Shown here one piece after another: positions 1 to 10,022 of a stretch of DNA of 64,000 nt. The DNA is taken from the NCBI RefSeq assembly GCF_003324165.1, contig NW_025407856.1:372001-436000 (forward strand), written 5' to 3'. The notes under the pieces were generated by a model. The model was not told the DNA's origin. It worked only from the letters and a program-made list of their open reading frames with translations, and made no database searches. The DNA is from Naegleria lovaniensis (taxonomy: Eukaryota; Heterolobosea; Eutetramitea; Acrasida; Naegleriidae). The position numbers were made by a program, and so were the translations under genes. Each line of letters begins with the position of its first letter. The first letter of the stretch is position 1.

Positions 1-266
1 GACCTCGTGTGAAGCCTTCCTCGATCTCAAAAGCTGAAATGCTTCGTGTCTTGAGATTTCCTCAAACCATGGCTTGTAAATTCATTGGATGCAGTCTTTC
101 CACTCTCAAACGACGATTTTATGAATTGAAACAAGAATTTGGATTAATGCGATGGCCTCAATCCCTCTATGAAATGAAACACTTGGAGATTTATCCTCAA
201 GTGAATCCCATGAGTTTGGCTTTTATTTTGAATGAGGAAGAACCTCAAGAAGAAGCATTACTGTAA
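1..266 (+). CDS. RWP-RK-like transcription regulator, 3' part (5'-truncated by window edge)
   Basis: The frame is open from base 3 with no ATG before the conserved domain, so the gene begins upstream of the window. The visible 88 or so residues hold a helix-turn-helix-like block (ISKAEMLRVLRF, then GCSLSTLKRRFYELK) followed by RWPQ, the layout of RWP-RK domains, which are DNA-binding regulators in plants, Dictyostelium and other protists. The RWP triplet is present, but the usual following RK pair is not: the sequence reads RWPQSLY. It is a clear paralogue of the gene at 1179-2150, about two-thirds identical over the shared block including the tail around YPQVNPM. Unlike that paralogue, it has no intron at the RWP arginine codon. 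Family call is good; target genes and role are unknown. Confidence 0.75.
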   Translation, partial: PRVKPSSISKAEMLRVLRFPQTMACKFIGCSLSTLKRRFYELKQEFGLMRWPQSLYEMKHLEIYPQVNPMSLAFILNEEEPQEEALL

Positions 267-1178
267 ACAAAATGGATTGAACCAATGAATAAACAACACA
301 ATAACGTTATTGGGAGAGAAACTTGCGGACACAAACGACTGAAATAGAACAGGATTCTTTGAGAGCAGAAAAGAATCAATGACCAGTTCTGATGAAGCGA
401 TGAAACTGTTCCATCTCTTTTGACTCTTTGAGATATTCCTTAACAAAACAGTAAAAGTAGTGCCTGGAGCGACAACGGCTTTTCCAAATCGTCTACGCAG
501 GTATTTATTAATTTATTTGTTGTTCAGGTACTGGGAGGTCCAAATTTGAGATGCCACGCACTCCATGATGCAAACGAAACGGTTGTATGAAATTCAAAGC
601 TCTTCCACATGACCAACTAGAAGCTAACAGTTCATAAAACAACCAATGCTGAAACAATAACATCAACTACAACAGTAGAAGTATCCTTCTTCTTCTTCTT
701 CTTTAACAACACGCTAGGGTTCATTCATCCTTAGCTACTCCATACATGGTCGCATCTCCCTTCTTACGAAATTGTATCAAATATGCATGCCTATGGATAA
801 TACGATTCGTACAATCCAATCACAGCGAATTTTTCAAAGTTGAACAAAATTTTTCTTCCTTTCTGTCTGACAAACGAAAGAATCCCGGCTGAAGAGAGCA
901 ACAACAATTCGAGAGATGTCAACAGACTTGTATAGACTCATTATCTGCGCTGAAACGGTGAATTGGCTCTAAAAGTGCAGTCCTTTTGGGCACAATTCTC
1001 TGACGTATTTATGTCAGCTGTTGCAGAAGAAGTCAACGGTCCGGCAACTTCGAGATGTGTATTATTTGAGAGAGACAACCTGTGTTTGGCTTTCTGCATC
1101 TTCTTGTTAAACAACAATTAATGAAACGAACCAACGAACCGAAACAACAAAAAAAACAACCTATATTCGCGCAAAGAA
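267..1178. other. Intergenic region between the two RWP-RK-like genes
   Basis: About 0.9 kb with only short ORFs lacking family resemblance. It must hold the 3' end of the upstream gene and the promoter of the next. A run of TTC repeats lies near 690-702. I see no RNA gene or mobile element. Confidence 0.5.
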
Positions 1179-2150
1179 ATGACAAAAGCAACGTATCAAA
1201 CCAAAACAATGTGTTCATCAACCTCTTCCTCATCACTGATGAATACACCCACGACGATGCATCACTATAACAGCAATAATAACAGTGGTGTTGCTGTTGT
1301 GGGTCGAATGAATATGACAACGCCATCACCGATACATGCTGTCAGATGCCAAGACATCAATGCTCCAGACAATTCATCCATGAATTCGAGAAGAAACTCT
1401 ACCACTTCGTCCACGACCTTGTCCTCGTCGAATCTTGGTAAATCATCATCATCCAAAACAAACTTGACAAGTTCAAATGGCATTGAAAAACAATCTAAGA
1501 GAAAAACAAACTCCAAACTGAAAGAATTCACCACTGTCTTTGACATTAAAAAGACATCTGTCAGCTTTGTCTCGAGAAATGGTGAGGAACAAAAGAAGAC
1601 TCGACGAGCACAAGCTTCCATCACCAAAGAAGAAATTTTGAGGGTTCTTCACTTGTCTCAAACACAAGCATGTAATCAAATTGGATGTTCTCTGTCCACT
1701 CTGAAACGAAGATTTTATGAATTGAAGGATGACATGGGTTTACAAAGGTAAGTCAAAGACAAGGCTATTTTTTTGTTATTCATTCATTCATTCATTCATT
1801 CATTCATTGTCTATTTTCCACTCATTGTTGCTCTTCTCATCAAAAGATGGCCTCAATTCTATGAAGAAATCAAAGATTTACCCATTTTCCCTCAAGTCTA
1901 TCCCATGTGTTTGGAATTTATATTGAATCGAGAGGATGAAGATCCAATCACGAAAGTAACAACAACTGCAAATCCTCCTCCTCCTCCTTCCATTGTCGTG
2001 TCGAATGTTGGTGGTGGCATGCTGGACAAGAATCAAAAAGTATCCAGTCCTTGTACAAGCTCGACCTCAACTTGTTCGGCATCTTGTTCTTCTTCTTTGA
2101 ATGGAATTCAAACAGTCCAACCAATGGCAATAGCCTCTCCAATACAGTAA
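1179..2150 (+). CDS. RWP-RK-like transcription regulator
   Basis: Two exons, 1179-1747 and 1847-2150, joined by a 99-bp GT-AG intron, give about 290 residues. The N-terminal 130 residues are Ser/Thr/Asn-rich and look disordered. The conserved block begins with ITKEEILRVLHLSQTQAC, then GCSLSTLKRRFYELK; splicing rebuilds the arginine of RWPQ from AG at the end of exon 1 and A at the start of exon 2. The C-terminal tail is Pro/Ser-rich. The RWP-RK family binds DNA and controls nitrogen or gamete programmes in plants and algae; here the RK pair after RWP is missing, as in the neighbouring paralogue. The start at 1179 is the first ATG of the frame; an ATG at 1209 is an alternative. Probably nuclear; targets unknown. 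Confidence 0.78.
1778..1808. repeat. ATTC/CATT tetranucleotide microsatellite inside an intron
   Basis: About seven perfect tandem copies of CATT fill the middle of the intron that splits the RWP arginine codon. They form part of a pyrimidine-rich tract ahead of the AG acceptor, so length changes could affect splicing. A useful length-polymorphism marker. Confidence 0.9.
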
Positions 2151-3840
2151 ACCATCGTGATATGGATAACAACGAGTGCATCATGATTGAGAGGATCACA
2201 TTGTTACATGCACATGTGCATTCGGATCCTTCAACCTCACATACACACACATGTAACAATATCAGTACATGGACCACGGAATATGGTCATGTGCTTCCGA
2301 GAAGAATATAATTTTGAAAAACGAATGTATTTGTACATATACAAGAGAGAGTTTAGATACAATACAATAAATTGTATGATGGCATGGTGTCCATCGAATT
2401 GTGTTTGTTAAAATCATCATAGAACGAGGACAATTACCGGTTGATCTTTCTAAATTTGTAGAAAATACAAAATACTTTTTGGAATGTATGGTAAAGTTGT
2501 GCCAACATGGGAACTGTAGAAAAGCACAGCACATGTCGATACATCTTTACACTCTACAGGTTGAACAATAGAAAAGCACTGCACAAAACAATCTTCTGAA
2601 CAATTTGTTGTCGAATAGCTGTTGAGAAATTTCCCACTTGCTAGCGATGAAACAGAGATAAGGCAAATTGTGTTACACAGCTTCCTCAAGCATTACGAAC
2701 AGATAGAGTGCACACCAGAGATATAAAATAACAACAAATTTGTATCTGTTTCATTTACCGGTAGTTTGAAATTAATTTGTTAATCGCAAAGGAAGAATGG
2801 ATCATTGGTTGAATTACTTAGCCACCACTCCCCGACACATGGTAATGAGATAAACGCTTCATTCATGCTTGAGCCGTCCTTATTCTCCATTTCCAATTAT
2901 TTGAAATAAGGCAACCTTCTAACGACGACCCGAGTGTTTCGTTCCAACAACCATCGTTCAAGAAAACGGCAATACAAATCTCCAAATGGTGAGTTTGGCG
3001 AAATCAAGCAATGACAAACTGTAATCATGTCAGGTATCATTCTCAATTTTTCGACTCGATCTGAAAAGGATGGGCACTGGCTCTATTAGATCACATGCCT
3101 TGCCATTCCAGATGAGAATATGTAGTAGTTCGATTACTCGCTTCTTCGTTGTTGGCGAAGGAATTATTTACTTACAAATTGGATGAGAAGAAGAGTTACT
3201 AGCAAAGACTTGTTGATTTTTGAAAAAAAAGACACTCCAACACGTTCTTTTCGTTTCAAAATTTTCTCAACCTATTCCTCTTAAAAGTCCACTCGTTGTG
3301 CAATCACTAGGTAGTTAAAAAGTCTTTGAGTGCAGTCTGATCGTCTTTTTGTCAAAATCAGGCAAGCTTGAACAATTTGTTCTCCAGCGAGAAGAAGAGC
3401 GTGAAGGGCGTTTGACCAACCGTCCATCACAACAACAACCACCAAAAAAACTCTTTCCGTATCTGGTCCTCTTTTCCTGCACACGTTTCTCTCTCTCTGA
3501 AGCGAATCATTGGAGTATTTGAGCTCTTTTTGTAGGAGTGTGTTCATCAACGATACAACCATTCACCCTATAGAAGCGCTTCTTTTCCGCACACACATTG
3601 TATTCGTCATTGTTGAAATAATAGAAGAATATACTTGGCATTGTTAACGACAAGAACATAAATTGCGGAAGAGACCTTTTGAAATTTAGGACTAGTACGA
3701 ATAGTATTGTTATTATTATTGCGTTATTGGACTTTGAAAATTCAATCGTTAGTTCAGACTCGCTGCCTCGGGCGGTGAAACATTCAATAACAACATACAC
3801 AATTACAGAGATATATATCCTCATCATCACGAATATTAAA
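2151..3840. other. Long non-coding or unrecognised stretch
   Basis: This 1.7-kb stretch is the longest here without a convincing gene. Short ORFs occur on both strands, but none has family resemblance, coherent composition or a linkable exon. A CA-rich run lies near 2240-2255. The last 160 bases are the leader of the RGS gene, open in frame but without an ATG before 3841. I see no tRNA cloverleaf or transposon signature. Confidence 0.5.
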
Positions 3841-5505
3841 ATGGGAAATTTGTATAGTAAGAACCATCATCAAGGAGAGTGCCGGTGGTATAGTATGGGA
3901 CCGATACGCAGTTTCAGACGAAACTCTCACCACACTTCATCTACAACAACAACAAATACCAAACAACAAGAAGAACCACATCCAACCACTTCCTCGTCCT
4001 TACAGCGATTTCAAAATTCATGGACTACTACAACAACGAATTCTCCTTCACTCACCAACCACTCTTTCCCCTCCTCTTCCAATCACAGCCATACCTCTCA
4101 TTCCCTTCAATCTTTGAGTCACAGCAACACCTTGATGCCTTCGTATCATGCTCATACTCAAAGCGCTGATTCATCCATCGCTTCTACAAACATCACACCA
4201 TTCATCTCTTCTTCGATCATTCCTTCTGCTAACACCATCACTACCCGTAACATTCCTCCAGAATCATCGTCACTGACGCCTACATTAAAACCACCTTCAC
4301 CCACAGTCGCACCACCGTCTCAATATTATTCACGGTTTACCATTTCCTCGACGAATACCAGTAATAATACTGAAGTTATTGAGTCTCCACCAGTGGTTGT
4401 CAACAACAGTGCTACTGATGGTACCAGATTTGTTGATACATTAACGAACAACCATGGTAGTTTTAGAAACAAAAGATGTAATTTATCAAGACAATCTTTT
4501 TCGCTGCCAAAATGTAGATCTTGGTTTAAAGAAAAGACGAAAAGTCTGCGAAGTTTACATCTTCTGCGGAGAAGGTCCACCACCGAAGACACAAGATCAA
4601 CCATTATTACTGGAATTCCACTTATTTCCAATGATGACAACAATCAACACAAGCAAGAGCAACAACAAAAAAATGGTATTGAGTTACAAGAAACACACGT
4701 AGTGAACAGCAACACGAATACAGATGTTTCTACCGGTGTTGGACATGTCACGACGGGTACAGACACTCGAGAGGTGAACAGAAGCAATGAAAGTATTGAG
4801 CGAACAAAAAGAGTATACTCTATATCAAATTTGAGTGCTGCCAGTGCTGATTCATGGTCAAGTAGTGGAAATGTGCTCCAACGAGCAGAAGAATCAGAAA
4901 CAACCATGTCTTTTGATCAGAAGGACGATCGAAGAAAGTTGGCCTCAATTTTGCAAAGTCGTATCACAAGATCCAAGTCAGAGTTCAGTAAGCCAAGAAT
5001 CTCTCAGGAAGTAAATGCCTTTGGAGATGATTCGTCTCCTCAACGAGCCCCTGTGGCAAGGTCATCCTCAGCACCAAGTATTATCAATAATGAACTTGAT
5101 GCTTTGCTCAGAGACGCAATTGGTTATCAGCTATTCAAAGATTTTTGTGAGAGCGAATACTCAGTCGAGAATTTGAAGTTTTGGAATGAATTGCAAGACA
5201 TGGAAAAGAATTTTATTGACATGTCAGGAAAGAGAAGAAGTAAGGTTATTAATATGGTCTATGACAAGTTTTTGGATGAGAATTCAACTGAAGAGGTTAA
5301 TGTACGAGGTAAAACTAAAAAGCTAGTTGATCAAGAGAGAAAGAGTGGCAACATTGACCTAGAGAGAGGAAGCCAACTTATTCACGAGCTTAAGAGAGAT
5401 TTGTACATTAACATGATTGATTCGTTTTCTAGGTTCCATCGCACTGAAGAGTATAGACTCTGGAAAGAGCTCAAAGAAAATCCAGAAAATACCTTTGAGT
5501 TTTGA
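3841..5505 (+). CDS. RGS-domain protein with predicted N-myristoylation
   Basis: A 554-residue intronless protein. The reading frame is open further upstream, but 3841 is its first ATG and the resulting N-terminus MGNLYSK fits the myristoylation rule (Gly2, Ser6, Lys7), suggesting membrane attachment. Residues about 20-300 are Ser/Thr/Asn-rich and probably disordered. An RGS domain fills the C-terminus, about residues 415-550: an LDALLRDAIGYQLFKDF start, an ENLKFW core, and a closing MIDSFSRFHRTEEYRLW segment. RGS domains speed GTP hydrolysis by G-alpha subunits. Between them are basic and phosphorylatable stretches. A G-alpha gene and a second RGS protein lie in the same window. Partner G-alpha is unknown; domain call is firm. 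Confidence 0.88.
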   Translation: MGNLYSKNHHQGECRWYSMGPIRSFRRNSHHTSSTTTTNTKQQEEPHPTTSSSLQRFQNSWTTTTTNSPSLTNHSFPSSSNHSHTSHSLQSLSHSNTLMPSYHAHTQSADSSIASTNITPFISSSIIPSANTITTRNIPPESSSLTPTLKPPSPTVAPPSQYYSRFTISSTNTSNNTEVIESPPVVVNNSATDGTRFVDTLTNNHGSFRNKRCNLSRQSFSLPKCRSWFKEKTKSLRSLHLLRRRSTTEDTRSTIITGIPLISNDDNNQHKQEQQQKNGIELQETHVVNSNTNTDVSTGVGHVTTGTDTREVNRSNESIERTKRVYSISNLSAASADSWSSSGNVLQRAEESETTMSFDQKDDRRKLASILQSRITRSKSEFSKPRISQEVNAFGDDSSPQRAPVARSSSAPSIINNELDALLRDAIGYQLFKDFCESEYSVENLKFWNELQDMEKNFIDMSGKRRSKVINMVYDKFLDENSTEEVNVRGKTKKLVDQERKSGNIDLERGSQLIHELKRDLYINMIDSFSRFHRTEEYRLWKELKENPENTFEF

Positions 5506-5685
5506 GCTAGTTATTTATCCCCGCTTAGTTAGCTGCGTCCAGTAACAAAGCGCAACTTCTTACAAACCTCGTGGTTGTTTATTACCCCGTTGTAATTACA
5601 ACATTTTTTTAATTTGAAACACCCTAGGCCAATCTAACACAGTGTTTCTTAATTTTGAAACACAATTTTGAATTTATTGAATAAA

Positions 5686-7786
5686 TTAGAGTCTATTGAG
5701 AGTTTTTAAGCCCAACAAATCAAAACCTTGTTTCATGGTTTGTGCAGTTGCTTCGCATAACAGCAGTCTCGATCGTTGCAGTTGTTTGTCCTCCTGAATG
5801 ACTTTGCAATCTCTAAAGAAAGCGCTGAAATCGTTCGACAAGTCAAACAAGTATTCACACAGATAATGAGGCTCCAGTTTGTCCATGACCAAATTTAGCA
5901 CATCCTGGAACTCAATAAGCTTTAAGGACAATTTCCATTCAGCTTTTGAGCTTTTGAAATCAGAAAACAGTGACAAATCTCCTGAAGCGGCTCGTTGTTG
6001 CAATTCTTGAAGCAGGTCTTTTTCTCCAGACTTTTCAATGATCGAGCAAATTCTAGCGTAGGCATAAAGTAAATACACAGCGGTGTTTCCTCTAAAATCT
6101 AACATTTTCTCGTAGGAGAAGATGTAATTTGTTGATCGATTGGTTCGTAAATCTGCATACTTGACCGCTCCATAGCCAACTACTTTGGCTGTCTCCATAA
6201 TTTGCTCATCACTCAATGGTTTCACACTTTCGTCTTCTTCACATCGTTTGATATCTTTGTGTTACATGATGAAAAGGTCAAAGAAAAATGATTACGAGCA
6301 AAAATTGCAACTTGTACGTACTTTTTTCTTTGATAATATCAAATGCTCTTTTCACAGCCTCATCCAGTAAATCATGTAATTTCACAGTTTCTCCAGACCT
6401 AGTTCTAAATTTCTTCTTCTCTTCATCCAACACTACTCCAAATCCTACATGGTCAATTCTCACCTTTTTAGGAGAATTCACAATTTCTGAAATATTTTCT
6501 TGCCAAATGATATCTTTGCTGGAGTCTAGCGGATCAATCCAGTTCATCATTTCTCCAACTTTAAAGATATGCTTGAAATGTAAAGCTTGTCCCGAATCAG
6601 TCACATATATCAACCATTTTGCCTTAGATACATTCAATCTATACCAAAGAGTGGCCAGATCGGTTGTATCATAGGTGAAACCTCCATCCGCTTTTTGTAC
6701 CATGAGAGGTGGTTCTTGTTGATCCTCGGTGTTCGTTGTTTCTATTGTGGACAATGGCAAAGAGGAGTCATTCTTGCCTGGTTCATCTTCGGTAAAGATA
6801 CATCTTGCGCCTTTGCTCTCCTTAATGACAGGCTTCAATGTTTCTAGCACATGTGGAATGTAGGGCTTGTAAAAAGATTCTCCCTTTTCTTCAAGTTTTA
6901 CATCCAGACGTTGATAAATTGAATCGAATTCATATCTGCTACACTCCAATAAATATTTCCACAATGATTGAACGTTTTCATCATTTCCTTGTTGTAATTG
7001 AATGACTTTTTGATGAGCCAGACTTTTAAATTGTTCATCCGAGTCGAATAATTTTTTCGATTCCTTATAATAATTTTCAACAGTTTCTAATTGTTGAGCT
7101 GGTTCTAAGGTCTTCAAAAAAGAAATGTCCACTTTCTTAGTTTCAATATAGGCGAGCAGCATTCCAAACTGGGTTCCAAAGTCACCTACATGATTCACAC
7201 GCTCGACGTCAAACCTTCCATCTCTCTCCAAAACTCTACAAATACAGTCTCCAATAATGGTAGACCTCAAATGTCCAACGTGCATTCTCTTAGCCATGTT
7301 AGGACTTGAAAAATCCACGACCACTTTGATTTTATCTTGTTTCAGAGCAGTATCATTCATTTCTTCTCGTCTCCTCTTCTCCTTGAAAATTTCAATAATT
7401 TTTCGTTTCACATATTCTTCACGGAGTGAAATGGAGATGATTCCATTAGCAACAATTTCAATCTGATCCAACAACTTTTCCTCTTCTTGATTCTGTTTCA
7501 TGACTTGCTCGCTCAATATTTTGGCAAAATCCATCGGAGGAATAGTTTTCATTTGATTTGCCAATTGAATAGCAATCGGAGTTTGATAATCCCCATTAAA
7601 GGCTGTCTTTTTCGTTTTATTAACGGATGGAACGGACATGAATGGAAAATTGCTCATACCACCCTTTCCAATGGTCCATGATGATAAAGTTGTTGTGGAT
7701 GTTCCGAATGAGCTATGAGTGGTCGTGTTCAGTAAAGCCTTTCTAAAGAGAGTGGAGAGATCTCCCTTCACGCTTGAACGAAACAT
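5686..7786 (-). CDS. Arginyl-tRNA synthetase
   Basis: Two exons, 7786-6322 and 6254-5686, with a 67-bp GT-AG intron, give 677 residues. It charges tRNA-Arg with arginine. Class I signatures are visible: the HIGH-type motif as HVGHLRS after SSPNMAKRM, the RVNHVGDFGTQFGML block, HVGFGVVL, and FRTRSGETVKL in place of KMSKS, as usual for ArgRS. The C-terminal anticodon-binding DALR-type helices end in FDLLGLKTLNRL. The first 40 residues are Ser/Thr/Arg-rich with one acidic residue, resembling a mitochondrial presequence, so organellar or dual targeting is plausible. The motif spacing resembles eukaryotic cytosolic enzymes. The start at 7786 follows an A/T-rich leader. Confidence 0.95.
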
Positions 7787-8341
7787 TTTTTAAGAATTAA
7801 ATTTCGAATTAATTTGTTTTCATCAATACGATGATCATGTGTATGCGTATTTAACCTTGAAAATATTTATTAAAAAAGTTAATAGAAAATAATTATTTGA
7901 GTGTGTGTTGTTTGATGTTTGTGCGGGAAGAGTTTCCGTTCCGATACACACCTTTCCTCTCAGATTATCGAGTGTAGGTTTAGGTTTTCATCATGATCAT
8001 CATCAAAAGAATATTAATAGCAAAAAGCTATGAACACGCCTTTGAATAGATTCAAATTCTCGTTTTCATCATTGTGAAGTGAAAGAGGTGCATTTGTGTG
8101 AAAACACACCTTCACAAACAACAAACATCATCACTCATTTTTAAATCTGAAAGAAAAGCGTACTTGCCTTATTGTTGTTCAGCATTCACAAGCTCAACAA
8201 TGTTTTGAAGTCGAAAGGTTTAATTTAGAGAACGTCAGGAGACGGTTTGGAAAAACACAAATCCGTTATTGTTTTAAAAAGTTGAACTTGCTCCTCATAA
8301 TATTCCCTTGAGGAGAATGCGTTAAGTAAAAAATACTAAGG
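7787..8341. other. Intergenic region: ArgRS promoter and COQ6-like 3' flank
   Basis: About 555 bases, strongly AT-rich next to the ArgRS start, with no supportable ORF, RNA or repeat. It should contain the minus-strand ArgRS promoter and the 3' end of the COQ6-like transcript unit's downstream flank. Confidence 0.5.
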
Positions 8342-9856
8342 TTAATTTTCAATAGAGTTAATGTGTGACATGTCCACGTCGACAGCCATAGCTGTTCCAA
8401 TGAGAGCATTCTTTAAATTCAATGGATTGGAGTTAATGACATCCATACCAATTTTTCTTGCAAGACCTGCAAGGCCAAGTCCCTTCAAAATATCGTTGTG
8501 GCTTTCAACTTCAAAAATTCCCTTAATAGCGTCAAGTCCATCCAGATAAAGCTCATTTCTTCGATATTGAATTTGTTCATATTCTGTCTTGAGAATTGAA
8601 TAATCTCCAATCACTGAGCCCGACTTGACACTTTTTTGAATTGCCTTAACAAGTTGAATTACATCGACAAAACCCATGTTCACACCCTGACCAGCCATTG
8701 GATGGCAACAGTGAGCAGCATCTCCAACTAGGGCAATTCCAGGTTGAACATACTCTTTGCAATTTAGTCTTTGAAGAGGGAAGCTACCAGCAGGGAAATA
8801 TTGAACCACTTCTGATTTTTCAGCCAAAATTCGAGGAACAATTTTCAATTTGCTGAAAATTGAATTCATCTCTTCGAGCACCTTTTGTTGGTTGCCCGAC
8901 TTGTAAGCAGTTTCCAATGCAACAGCTCTCGTAGGATCAGTAGACCAAATAATATTCTTTACATTGGCTTGTTTGGTTGGAAGCATACCAATTGGTCCGT
9001 CTCCAAGAAATTGTTGGTAGCAATACGTATTCTTGCCAGTGCATGGAACGCTGTCTGTGTCTACGTAAACATTTGTGACAAATGCTCGTTGCTTGTACTT
9101 GACAGAGTAAAATGGAAAGTTACAGAACTGTCTCACAAATGAGGATGCACCATCTGCGGCAATCAACAAATCACATGAAATTTCTTCGTTCTTTTTCTCG
9201 TTTCCTTCGGTAGTTGTTTGAATGATCAATTTCTTGGTATTTGGACTTTGGCCATCTGCAATAGCTTTCAATTCGGACCTGTCAAAGAGTGAAATCGATT
9301 CGAGCTTTTTGGATGCCTCCATCAAGCTAAAAACAACATCATTGTTATCGACAATAGATCCAATCACATCGTCATTTCGTTCCGACACAGTTGAGAAGCC
9401 AATTCCGCTCTTAACAAGCCCATCATTTATGGTCTGTCCAACTTTGAACACTTGATTTCCAAGGGATGACAATGATTTCAAAATTATATTATTATTGTTT
9501 ACAGTCTTTGAAAATGGTGAGTTAATTCCGTTGAAATCATTTTCCTTTGGATCTAAATTCAAAAAGTTTCCATCTTGATCCCACACCTTCATACCATAAT
9601 ATTTGGTCATGGGAATTTCCTTGTTTTTATCCTGAATTTTCTCAAGTAATTTCATGGATGTACCAGTGAGAGCACTAGTTCTAATACCAACGGAATTTCC
9701 CGATCCGAAAATATTATTATTTGTAGAAACGGCTGGATTTATCATGGCAATCTTTAATTGATTGGTATACTTGGCTTTTGCTAAAGCGTTGGCAAGAGCA
9801 TTTCCAATCATGCCTCCACCGACAATACAAATGTTGAAATGTTGCTGCTTGGACAT
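8342..9856 (-). CDS. COQ6: Ubiquinone-biosynthesis FAD monooxygenase, COQ6/UbiH type
   Basis: A 504-residue intronless flavoprotein. The family hydroxylates the benzoquinone ring during ubiquinone synthesis, in mitochondria on the matrix side of the inner membrane. The N-terminus carries the FAD dinucleotide motif VGGGMIG at about residue 13, a DGASSFVRQF segment near 237, and the diagnostic GDAAHCCHPMAGQGVN near 378. Length matches COQ6 (about 470 residues) with small insertions. The start at 9856 is the first real ATG, after an A-run; the upstream in-frame extension lacks an ATG. No clear presequence is seen before the FAD fold, which is odd for a mitochondrial protein. UbiH-like relatives with other substrates are possible, but COQ6 fits best. 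Confidence 0.85.
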   Translation of the reverse strand: MSKQQHFNICIVGGGMIGNALANALAKAKYTNQLKIAMINPAVSTNNNIFGSGNSVGIRTSALTGTSMKLLEKIQDKNKEIPMTKYYGMKVWDQDGNFLNLDPKENDFNGINSPFSKTVNNNNIILKSLSSLGNQVFKVGQTINDGLVKSGIGFSTVSERNDDVIGSIVDNNDVVFSLMEASKKLESISLFDRSELKAIADGQSPNTKKLIIQTTTEGNEKKNEEISCDLLIAADGASSFVRQFCNFPFYSVKYKQRAFVTNVYVDTDSVPCTGKNTYCYQQFLGDGPIGMLPTKQANVKNIIWSTDPTRAVALETAYKSGNQQKVLEEMNSIFSKLKIVPRILAEKSEVVQYFPAGSFPLQRLNCKEYVQPGIALVGDAAHCCHPMAGQGVNMGFVDVIQLVKAIQKSVKSGSVIGDYSILKTEYEQIQYRRNELYLDGLDAIKGIFEVESHNDILKGLGLAGLARKIGMDVINSNPLNLKNALIGTAMAVDVDMSHINSIEN

Positions 9857-10022
9857 TTTTTTTAAATCTTGCAATCAAAATCGCTAAATTCGACAACTTG
9901 AAACTGAACCACAAAATTCTCCTTTAACTCTCCAATTTGTATTCAATCCTTGTTAACAGTCTTCACAGAGTACTAGATGTTACTTCAAAAATCACACTAA
10001 TACTTGTATTGTGTTGAATTGA

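Noticed and set aside
3281-3562. Minus-strand ORF in the gene-poor stretch
   Set aside because: Composition is ordinary for chance ORFs, with no motif, neighbour exon or conserved pattern.
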